The notes below the pieces were generated by a model. It had not been told where the DNA came from. It ran no database searches and worked only from the letters and a program-made list of their open reading frames with translations. From assembly GCA_028279365.1 (NCBI GenBank), contig JANQNX010000003.1, positions 167,254 to 231,253 of the forward strand: DNA of 64,000 nucleotides. The letters run 5' to 3'. Shown here piece by piece: positions 56,980-64,000 of the stretch. This DNA comes from Gammaproteobacteria bacterium. Lineage in GTDB: Bacteria > Pseudomonadota > Gammaproteobacteria > Eutrophobiales > Eutrophobiaceae. Numbering within the stretch: the stretch's first letter is position 1; each line of letters opens with the position of its first letter. The position numbers and the translations under genes are program-made.

Positions 56980-59358
56980 GTGAGTATGAAATCACTAACA
57001 AGCATTATTCTCGCTTCATTAACTACATTATTACTGTTCTCCGGGCCTGTCGTCGCGGCTTCGGAAGCACCTTACGTTAAAGATAGCGATCTCAAAGCAA
57101 AAGTAAAACGTATCAAACCAAAGTTTGGTCGTTTTGCATTCTTTTTAAAAGGACTTGATGTCAATGTCGTAGTAAGAAATAGAACCGGCTCTGAACTTGA
57201 TCGGCCTTATCGTCTGGTCATTGACTCAAGCCGCAAGGTATTAAACGCAGATGGCGTGACAAAAAATGGCCTGCCATTTATCTGGGTTTGCGAATCAGCT
57301 TGCAGTTTACCTGATCGAAGCCGCTCACAAAGAGTCAAAGTAGAGCTGGGAAAACTAAAGCGCAGAAATTTTGCCTGGTTTAAACGGCGTCTTAATTTTT
57401 CTGTTGAGTACGAACCTTTCCAGATGCAACTACTTCATTTTGCTGACATGGATGGCACCAGCGGCGCATTACAAAACGTTGGCAATTTTTCCGCTATCCT
57501 GGAATCCCTGAGAAGTGAACTACCTGATAACACGCTCACGCTTACCTCTGGTGATAACTATATTCCAGGTCCTCGATTTGCTGCTTGCGGTGAAGATGCA
57601 TTGAATAGTGTTATTGGTGCTGCAGGTCAAGGTCGATGCGATATTGAATTCCTGAACGCCATGGGCGTACAAGCCTCAGTGGTTGGCAACCATGATCTGG
57701 ATCTGGGCACTGGCGATAACGGTGGATTGGCATCAATCATTTCAACCGACTTTGGTACGGCAGGTGGTAACTATCCCGGTACCGCGTTCCCGTATCTTAG
57801 TGCCAACCTAGATTTCAGTACTGATGCTAACCTGGCGGCATTAACGGCACCAAATGCTCAACCGGCAAATACGCTGGCAAACAAACTCGCTGGCAATACC
57901 ATCATTGAAGTCGATGGGGAAATGATCGGTATCGTTGGTGCATCAACACCAACATTGCCTTTCATTACTTCAGTCGAAGGTATTACGGTTAGCCCAATGT
58001 TATTACCAGGTGAAGTGGAAGACCTCGATGCATTAGCGGCCGAGATTCAACCAGAAGTCGATCAACTGACTTCGCTTGGCATTGATAAAATCATCCTGCT
58101 GGCTCACATGCAACGCATCGCTGTTGAGCAAGGCCTGGCAGAACGATTGACTGATGTGGATATCATTGTCGCCGGTGGCTCTAATACACTATTGGCGGAT
58201 ACAACGGACTTGCTTCGCGATGGCGACTCAGTCCAGGGAGAATATCCATTAAGTTCTGTGTCAGCATCTGGCGAACCGGTTCTGATAGTCAATACAGATG
58301 GTGATTATAAGTACCTTGGGCGTCTGATCTCTGTATTCGATCTACATGGTAATGTGATTGAAAGTTTACTTGATGCATCGGTTAACGGTGCTTACAAGAC
58401 TGATGCCGAAGGTTTAGCATTAGTTGGAAACCCGGCACCCAATGCACGTGTCGTTGAAGTCGCTGATGCATTAACCGATGTGCTGGCAGCCCTCGATGGC
58501 AACCTTTTCGGTGCAAGCAGTGTTTATCTCGACGGTCGTCGTAATCAGGTACGAACCCAGGAAACCAACATGGGTAACCTGACTGCCGATGCCAACTTGG
58601 CAATGGCACAATCAGTTGACCCAACGGTACAAGTGTCGCTGAAGAATGGCGGTGGTATCCGTGACGACATTGGTTTCTTTGCTTTTCCTCCGGGTTCAAC
58701 CAATCCGGAAGACCTTGAATTCTTCCCTACTGCACCTAATCCGGCAGCCGGTAAAGAGTCAGGTGATGTATCACAATTCGATATCTCCGGCACACTACGC
58801 TTTAACAATGGCTTGACGCTGTTAACAGTGACCGCCGCTGAACTACAGGCATTAATCGAACATGGTGTTGGTTTTGATGATGTAGGTACTGTTACCGGTG
58901 GCCGTTTCCCACAGGTAGCTGGCATGGCTTTCAGCTTTGATCCAGCCTTGCCAAATGGTTCTCGAGTGCCCTCGCTGGCGATTGTTGACGAAAACGGTAT
59001 CGTAGTTGATACCATCGTCGCCGGTGGTGTACTTCAAGGCGATCCAAATCGTACCATTCGTATGGTTACGCTTGGCTTCTTAGCGGGCGGTGGTGATGGT
59101 TATCCCTTCCCTGCCGGTACCGGAGATTGCGGCGATGCAGACGGGCCGGCTGACCGATGTGATCTTGATGGTTCTGGCCTGGTCACGCCTGGCGTCGCGA
59201 GCTTTGCTGAAGACGGTAGCGAACAGGATGCACTGGCCGAATATCTGGCTACCAACTTCCCAAGAGTCGCGCCTTATAATGAAGCGGAAACTCCAGCTGA
59301 GCTGGATGGGCGTATTCAGAATCTGGCGCTTAGAGTAGATACGGTGTTAGCTCCGTAG
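56980..59358 (+). CDS. Exported 5'-nucleotidase-family bifunctional metallophosphatase
   Basis: After a signal peptide (SIILASLTTLLLFSGPVVAAS) and an N-terminal extension of about 130 residues comes the metallophosphatase domain (LLHFADMDGTSGAL, TLTSGDNYIPGP, VVGNHDLDLG, ILLAHMQ) and then the 5'-nucleotidase C-terminal domain (NMGNLTADANL, KNGGGIRDDI, LAGGGDGYPF). The first metal motif has ADMDG rather than the usual NDxHG. Start is GTG 56980, with GGAGGAG seven bases upstream; ATG 56986 is the alternative. Periplasmic hydrolysis of nucleotides or UDP-sugars is the family role. A strong terminator follows. Confidence 0.9.
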   Translation: MSMKSLTSIILASLTTLLLFSGPVVAASEAPYVKDSDLKAKVKRIKPKFGRFAFFLKGLDVNVVVRNRTGSELDRPYRLVIDSSRKVLNADGVTKNGLPFIWVCESACSLPDRSRSQRVKVELGKLKRRNFAWFKRRLNFSVEYEPFQMQLLHFADMDGTSGALQNVGNFSAILESLRSELPDNTLTLTSGDNYIPGPRFAACGEDALNSVIGAAGQGRCDIEFLNAMGVQASVVGNHDLDLGTGDNGGLASIISTDFGTAGGNYPGTAFPYLSANLDFSTDANLAALTAPNAQPANTLANKLAGNTIIEVDGEMIGIVGASTPTLPFITSVEGITVSPMLLPGEVEDLDALAAEIQPEVDQLTSLGIDKIILLAHMQRIAVEQGLAERLTDVDIIVAGGSNTLLADTTDLLRDGDSVQGEYPLSSVSASGEPVLIVNTDGDYKYLGRLISVFDLHGNVIESLLDASVNGAYKTDAEGLALVGNPAPNARVVEVADALTDVLAALDGNLFGASSVYLDGRRNQVRTQETNMGNLTADANLAMAQSVDPTVQVSLKNGGGIRDDIGFFAFPPGSTNPEDLEFFPTAPNPAAGKESGDVSQFDISGTLRFNNGLTLLTVTAAELQALIEHGVGFDDVGTVTGGRFPQVAGMAFSFDPALPNGSRVPSLAIVDENGIVVDTIVAGGVLQGDPNRTIRMVTLGFLAGGGDGYPFPAGTGDCGDADGPADRCDLDGSGLVTPGVASFAEDGSEQDALAEYLATNFPRVAPYNEAETPAELDGRIQNLALRVDTVLAP

Positions 59359-59383
59359 TCATAGTCTGCTTTTACTGATAAAG

Positions 59384-59406
59384 ACCCGGCTTCGGCCGGG
59401 TTTTTT
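59384..59406 (+). terminator. Intrinsic terminator after the metallophosphatase gene
   Basis: ACCCGGC, loop TTCG, GCCGGGT followed by a run of six T. A stable tetraloop and U-tract 25 bases beyond the stop make this a textbook rho-independent terminator. Confidence 0.96.
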
Positions 59407-59452
59407 ATTTGTTGATGTTTTCTGAATTTTCCATATTCGAGTATTAACCAAA

Positions 59453-59683
59453 TTACTTTTCTACTGAATAGCTTATATCGGTTAATACGCCAAGACAGAT
59501 AGAGAAGATAATCATATTGATTCCCTTATCAGCAATATTACTCAAAAATCGTACTCCCTGGCTTGCCTGGCTTAGCATCGTTGGATCGATTGATGAGTAA
59601 AAGCTGTAGGACCATAACAGGATTCCCAACCCAATAAAAAATATGAAGACAGCTGCAAATCGTGCGATCTTTGTGAAAATCAT
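59453..59683 (-). CDS. Small two-TM membrane protein
   Basis: A 76-residue protein with two hydrophobic segments (IARFAAVFIFFIGLGILLWS and GINMIIFSICLGVLTDI) separated by a soluble loop, no recognised family. GAGGTGA lies five bases before the ATG, a good sign that it is expressed. It follows the GGDEF-EAL gene on the same strand after about 89 bases and is convergent with the metallophosphatase gene. Confidence 0.7.
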   Translation of the reverse strand: MIFTKIARFAAVFIFFIGLGILLWSYSFYSSIDPTMLSQASQGVRFLSNIADKGINMIIFSICLGVLTDISYSVEK

Positions 59684-59772
59684 AACTCACCTCTATGTAT
59701 AAATTTCAATCATAACTACAGCATGTTAAAGCTGCGAATAGCTTCAAATGCTTATTCATTCGATTTTGCAGT

Positions 59773-62559
59773 TTAATTGATTAACATTTCAGGCTTACTC
59801 AAAAAATAACCCTGAACAAAATCGACACCGATACCTCTTAGTTGAGACAGCACACGCTCATTCTCAACGTACTCAGCAATAGTATTAAGCCCCATTATCT
59901 TGCCTATTTCATTAATATTCTTAACCATGGCATAGTCGACCTCGTCATTGGAAATATCCCTGACAAACGAACCGTCAATCTTTAAATAATCAACCGGTAG
60001 TGTTTTCAAATAGCCGAAGGAAGACAGTCCGCTACCAAAATCATCCAACGCGAAATGACAACCTAAACCTTTCAATTCATTAATCAGCGAGATTGCATTA
60101 GGCAAGTTTGAAATGGCTGCTGTCTCTGTGATCTCAAAACAGATTAACCCTGGATCCACCCTTGTTTCACTAAACAGGGTGATGATGTTTTCTGATGATT
60201 TTTCATTCGCGACAGTCTGGCCCGAAAGATTGATCGTACACATCGCCAGTTTCTTCGTATGCAATGGATCGGCAGCTAACCACTCCAGTGTTTTTCTAAG
60301 AACGAACTGGTCTACCAGCATAGCTAAATCAAATCGTTCTGCTGCACTTAAAAATTGTGATGGCGGTGAGACATTGCCCTGTTCGTCCTGTATACGCAGT
60401 AATATCTCATAGCGTTGCCTGTCAACCTGCATCGGTTTTATCGGTTCAATCGAATGCTGGTACAAAACAAACTGATCATCATCCAGTGTTTGTCGCAGTC
60501 TTGCCGCCCATTGCATATGATCGTGTCGCTGTAGAATACTTAGATCATCATCACTATAAACATAAACCTGATTTCTACCTCTATCCTTCGCGCTATAACA
60601 GGCCGCATCAGCTGCACTTAACACCGTCTTGACATCAGTTTTTTCAATCAACACGACTCCGATACTGACACCGACAGTAAAAACATTGCCCTCCCATAGA
60701 AAACGGAATGCTTCAACTGCTTCACGTATCTTTTCAGCAATATTGACTGCTTGCTCCAATGAGCAAAAGGCTAACAATAAACCAAACTCATCACCGCCAA
60801 GTCTTGCCAGCGTATCGGATTGACGGATCGTGGCTAGCAATTGCTTGCTTAACTGACGTAGCAGTTCATCACCGGCCTGATGACCACAGGTATCGTTAAT
60901 TAATTTAAACTGGTCAAGATCCAAATAGCACATTACATGCGTTTGTTCGCTGTAAGTTGAAGTAATGATTAATTCATGCAGAATATGTTCAAATTCTCTT
61001 CGGTTAATCAACCCGGTAAGTGCGTCATGTCTGGCCTGATAACTTAATTGTTCTGACAAAAGATGCGTTTCGGTAATATCTGTAAACGATGTAACCAAAC
61101 CGCCACCCTTGACTGCATTACAACGTAATTCCAATGCAGTTTTCAACTCTGTTTTTATCGTTGTACGAAAGGGCTTTGCACATTGATTGGCAGAGCAGAT
61201 AGACTCAAATTCCGATAATTTATGCGTATCGCTATCCAGCGTGATATCTTTTAACACACTTATCAAGTCAGAAAGCTCCCTACCGGTTGACAGTGTAGTT
61301 TCATCAATTTTTAATAAATCATAAAAACGTTTATTAAAACCAGCCAATCGAGCATCAGCATCGATCAATACAACACCTGAATCCAATGATTCCAGCATCG
61401 TGTTAATCTTTTTGGATATGTGACTACGAATATAGTTTTTCCAGGCAAGCACCAACAGGATAAAAATCAATAACATCATAAATATAGAGAGAATAATGAT
61501 CCCGGTACGATATTTAACGATGAAGCCGTTTGGTTTATTCACTAAAATAGTGTTCTTCGGTAACAATTTTGTATTTATATTAAAACGATCAAGTAATGAG
61601 TAGTTGATCATGACTCGGTTAGGGCTTTCTTTTATCACATTAATATCCTGAACCGGTGTCCCTTTCAGGATGTTTGCTGCCATATGACCCGCTGTGGCGC
61701 CTTGCGTATGGAAATCAATCACATGACCGCCTAACGCGCCGGCACGAACAAAATTTTCTCTCAGTGTGTAGACAGGAACCAAGGCATTCATAGAGAGCAG
61801 ATGAATTGCATCTCTTGAGTTCAACACCTTTTTATTTTTATCTTCAAATGCAGTGAGGTGTAAAATCGCATACCCCTCAGCAGGCAGGTTGGCAATATAA
61901 TGCTGTAGCTCATCCCAACTGTAATCGCCCAATGAAATAACGATTTTATCCAAATCATTATGTTTCTGTGACACGACTTGATTAAACTTTTTCAAATCAG
62001 AAAGCCCACTCATGCTATTGTCAGCAATGGTAATGATAGTGGACAGATCAGGCTGTAATGATTTAGCCAGATTAATCGTTTCATCGATGGAAGTCTGTTC
62101 CACTACGCCGGTAATGAGATTGTTTTTTCCTGCACTGGCAACCAGATCTGTATTGTTGATGCAGGTAAACACAACAGGTATAGAGGAAAATAGTGCTGCC
62201 TGTTTCTCCTGAATATATCTCAGCGCATTATCATCAGAGGCGATGACAAGATCATAAGGTTCTCGCTTGACCATTTTATGCATAAACCAGGTATCGAATA
62301 ATCGAATTGATTCCTCGGAACCATGTCGTTTCGCATCCATGTATTCAACATCAATTTGAACGTTCAGATCGGATAAACCATCTTTGACACCATTTAATAT
62401 CGTCTGGCTGGTCACAAACTCCGGATGGTAAGAAAACAGCATTAATACTCGGTGAGTATTTTCGGGGTGATTTGCTAAAACACTATGATAAATTAAAGTA
62501 GTAGCCAGTAATACAACAACGGCTGGCATGGGGAATTTAATTCGATTATTACGCCTCAT
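59773..62559 (-). CDS. Periplasmic-sensor GGDEF-EAL cyclic-di-GMP protein
   Basis: An N-terminal signal anchor is followed by a periplasmic ABC-substrate-binding-like sensor (about residues 35-345, VLMLFSYHPEFVTSQTILNG) of the type in PF04392-like receptors. Then come a TM helix (about 358-384), a PAS-like domain, GGDEF (RLGGDEFGLL, intact active site) and EAL. The EAL signature is YEILLR, i.e. EIL; the other metal residues (FEITET, DDFGSGLSSFGYLK, LKIDGSFVRD, QGYFLSKPE) are present, so phosphodiesterase activity remains possible. I use ATG 62559; a TTG at 62586 would add nine residues. Confidence 0.92.
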   Translation of the reverse strand: MRRNNRIKFPMPAVVVLLATTLIYHSVLANHPENTHRVLMLFSYHPEFVTSQTILNGVKDGLSDLNVQIDVEYMDAKRHGSEESIRLFDTWFMHKMVKREPYDLVIASDDNALRYIQEKQAALFSSIPVVFTCINNTDLVASAGKNNLITGVVEQTSIDETINLAKSLQPDLSTIITIADNSMSGLSDLKKFNQVVSQKHNDLDKIVISLGDYSWDELQHYIANLPAEGYAILHLTAFEDKNKKVLNSRDAIHLLSMNALVPVYTLRENFVRAGALGGHVIDFHTQGATAGHMAANILKGTPVQDINVIKESPNRVMINYSLLDRFNINTKLLPKNTILVNKPNGFIVKYRTGIIILSIFMMLLIFILLVLAWKNYIRSHISKKINTMLESLDSGVVLIDADARLAGFNKRFYDLLKIDETTLSTGRELSDLISVLKDITLDSDTHKLSEFESICSANQCAKPFRTTIKTELKTALELRCNAVKGGGLVTSFTDITETHLLSEQLSYQARHDALTGLINRREFEHILHELIITSTYSEQTHVMCYLDLDQFKLINDTCGHQAGDELLRQLSKQLLATIRQSDTLARLGGDEFGLLLAFCSLEQAVNIAEKIREAVEAFRFLWEGNVFTVGVSIGVVLIEKTDVKTVLSAADAACYSAKDRGRNQVYVYSDDDLSILQRHDHMQWAARLRQTLDDDQFVLYQHSIEPIKPMQVDRQRYEILLRIQDEQGNVSPPSQFLSAAERFDLAMLVDQFVLRKTLEWLAADPLHTKKLAMCTINLSGQTVANEKSSENIITLFSETRVDPGLICFEITETAAISNLPNAISLINELKGLGCHFALDDFGSGLSSFGYLKTLPVDYLKIDGSFVRDISNDEVDYAMVKNINEIGKIMGLNTIAEYVENERVLSQLRGIGVDFVQGYFLSKPEMLIN

Positions 62560-62862
62560 TGAAACACTACAATTTCTTAAATTCAAAACAGCGTTGAGTT
62601 TACTTCACGCCAGCTTTTAATTCAGCTAATTCTATAAAGACAATATTTTCAGATCATTATCATAGCTTTTCACCTATTGCTATCTAGTACATGTCTTAAA
62701 CGGTGGTGATGAGTTTTTCCCTGTATGCTTATAACGACAACTTATATAATTAATATTTTTTTAACAATGTCGTGTTAAATTTACTAGTTATAAAAAATTT
62801 CATCATTACTCACAGACTTGTTGCAGAACTTCCAGCTTGACCCTTGGTCAGAATGACGAGAT
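62560..62862. other. Divergent region between GGDEF-EAL and GNAT genes
   Basis: 303 bases, AT-rich, that must carry promoters in both directions; no clear -35/-10 pair. A 5-base inverted repeat TGACC-CTT-GGTCA at 62838-62850 sits just ahead of the GNAT start and could mask or mark its translation start. No small gene or known RNA is seen. Confidence 0.4.
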
Positions 62863-63423
62863 ATGAACGCAAATCCAGCCGCTCTTAAATCCTATATTGC
62901 CAACGAACGTCTACGGGATGGTCGTGCACTGTTGATTAGATCGATACGTCCCGATGACAAAAAAGGAATCGTGGACGGTCTGAATCGACAACATCCAAAG
63001 TCTTTGTATTTCCGTTTCTTTCAACCTAAAAATACGCTGTCAGCACAGGAACTGGTCAATTTAACCGAGATCGATTTCTGCGATCATGTCGCACTCGTAG
63101 CGACTGTTAATAATGACAATGCGGGTTTAATTGTCGGTGTGGGTCGTTATATTATTTGCCAACATCAACCTTTCAAGGCGGCAGAGATCACATTTACTGT
63201 CGACGATGCCCATCACGGATTGGGGATTGCAACTATCTTACTGCGACACCTGACCAAGATCGCGAATTCGGCTGGTATAGTCGAGCTACGTGCCAGCGTA
63301 TTACCAGAGAATGAGAAGATGTTGAGTGTATTTTCTCATTCAGGTTTGGAACAGAGTCGATCCATTGACGGCGGAGTGGTGGAGTTCAGGTTTCCGCTCG
63401 CGGAGCATTTACCGGCAATATAG
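62863..63423 (+). CDS. GNAT-family N-acetyltransferase
   Basis: A 186-residue acetyltransferase. The N-terminal part (LLIRSIRPDDKKGIVDGLNR, then SLYFRFFQPKNTLSAQEL) is typical of the GNAT domains found in Pat-like protein acetyltransferases, and the acetyl-CoA loop is HHGLGIATILLRHL with the A-x-G-x-A-style turn altered to H-x-G-L-G-I-A. The stand-alone length suggests a small-molecule or protein acetyltransferase; substrate unknown. Divergent from the GGDEF-EAL gene. Confidence 0.85.
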   Translation: MNANPAALKSYIANERLRDGRALLIRSIRPDDKKGIVDGLNRQHPKSLYFRFFQPKNTLSAQELVNLTEIDFCDHVALVATVNNDNAGLIVGVGRYIICQHQPFKAAEITFTVDDAHHGLGIATILLRHLTKIANSAGIVELRASVLPENEKMLSVFSHSGLEQSRSIDGGVVEFRFPLAEHLPAI

Positions 63424-63514
63424 TAATAACATTTGGGCGTTTCGCTTTTCCGACACTTCCAAGCTTTGCATTATTCTGTATGAATATAACAGTTTCGTAC
63501 TAAAGACTAAGCAA

Positions 63515-63544
63515 TAAAAAAAGGGACTGACCTAAGTCAGTCCC
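63515..63544 (-). terminator. Intrinsic terminator of the small exported protein gene
   Basis: A perfect nine-base stem GGGACTGAC/GTCAGTCCC with loop TTAG on the minus strand, followed by seven U. It lies 33 bases beyond the stop of the minus-strand gene ending at 63577. Confidence 0.93.
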
Positions 63545-63576
63545 TTCTACCTCTGCTCACCTATATAGGTAAGTGA

Positions 63577-63921
63577 TTACAAGCTGTAACGAACGAATGC
63601 CTGGACATCCTGGGTGCGGTTAGCAATGTCATCATTGCCTTTTACCGCATCCACATTTACCTGTGCATCGACTTTAGCTTGAATGCTAGAACGGGTACCG
63701 ACGTTGGCTGCAGCTTTCACTGCGTTAGTATCAACTGAACCGGCGACCGCAGACTGAATCGAACTGCTACGCGCTTCACTGACTGAGATACCGTTGCTAC
63801 TGACGCTAGCGACTGGGCTTGAAACCTGATTATCGATGGCAGACTGGATGTTGGCAGCGAAAGCGGAACCGGCCATCATGCTAGCTGCGGCAATTGCAAT
63901 AATAGTATTTTGTATTTTCAT
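63577..63921 (-). CDS. Small exported repetitive Ala/Val/Ser-rich protein
   Basis: A 114-residue protein with a signal peptide (MKIQNTIIAIAAASMMAGSAFA) and three related segments in the mature part: NIQSAIDNQVSSPVAS, SIQSAVAGSVDTNAVK and SIQAKVDAQVNVDAVK. It ends VQAFVRYSL with a terminal aromatic pattern (F, Y, L). Three consecutive Met codons open the frame; AGGAG lies one, four and seven bases before them, so the third (63921) is the likely start. Followed by a strong terminator. No family recognised. Confidence 0.75.
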   Translation of the reverse strand: MKIQNTIIAIAAASMMAGSAFAANIQSAIDNQVSSPVASVSSNGISVSEARSSSIQSAVAGSVDTNAVKAAANVGTRSSIQAKVDAQVNVDAVKGNDDIANRTQDVQAFVRYSL

Positions 63922-64000
63922 CATCATGCTCCTAAAAAGTTATCGTAAATTAAGTTAAGTACTTCATTGGAGGTAATTATGACGAGTTAGTTCTTAATAG

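Noticed and set aside
58545..59015. 156-codon minus-strand frame in the metallophosphatase gene
   Set aside because: Antisense shadow; the plus-strand frame carries the 5'-nucleotidase motifs.

Overview
The window is a dense stretch of chromosome from a gammaproteobacterium of moderate to low G+C. The main evidence is the block ponA/mrcA (divergent) - pilMNOPQ - aroK - aroB - dgt - damX - gltB - gltD, whose order is familiar from Pseudomonas and relatives. priA and argS followed by an FtsN-like SPOR protein, thiS-thiG-trmB, yrfG, cysQ and a pqiABC operon fit the same group. I cannot place it below class. I saw no rRNA, tRNA, CRISPR array, insertion sequence or prophage.

Layout. 1-2.5 kb: the tail of a DASS/SLC13 anion transporter, a YqeC-like protein, a PAS-SpoIIE phosphatase and a tiny CxxC protein. 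2.7-8.4 kb: a small membrane protein, an exported alpha/beta hydrolase, a patatin-like lipase, and an FMN-dependent hydroxyacid dehydrogenase paired with a lactate permease. 8.5-10.2 kb: an AT-rich two-gene unit, a HipA-like kinase-fold protein plus an unknown partner, with the look of an accessory insertion. 10.4-26.2 kb: the minus-strand block gltD-gltB-damX-dgt-aroB-aroK, a terminator, then pilQPONM (glutamate synthesis, cell-division SPOR protein, dNTP hydrolysis, shikimate pathway, type IV pilus assembly). 26.4-40.9 kb, mostly plus strand: PBP1a with a perfect (GATGCT)15 tract, an unknown protein, priA, rhodanese, argS, FtsN-like SPOR protein, a signalling cluster (Ser/Thr kinase with cNMP-binding domain, CheY-like receiver, metallo-beta-lactamase-fold hydrolase), thiS, thiG, trmB, yrfG (minus) and cysQ. 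41-52 kb, minus strand: a PEP-CTERM-like exported protein, a five-gene envelope-lipid operon (pqiA, pqiB, pqiC, LolA-like, RND with C-terminal cNMP-binding domain) and a P-type cation ATPase. 52-64 kb: SulP anion transporter, MATE exporter, YwqK/MORN lipoprotein, exported 5'-nucleotidase-type metallophosphatase, a two-TM small protein, a periplasmic-sensor GGDEF-EAL protein, a GNAT acetyltransferase and a small repetitive exported protein.

Much of the window concerns the envelope: pilus secretin and alignment complex, PBP1a, two SPOR proteins, MCE lipid transport and exported hydrolases. Signalling is the second theme: SpoIIE phosphatase, kinase/receiver/MBL cluster, diguanylate cyclase/phosphodiesterase. 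A similar cNMP-type sensory domain is joined both to the kinase and to the RND protein. The best candidates for something undescribed are the HipA-like pair, the kinase/receiver/MBL cluster, the cNMP-gated RND/MCE operon, and several structured intergenic stretches. No computation was run: family assignments come from reading motifs and gene order, and all structure calls are by eye.
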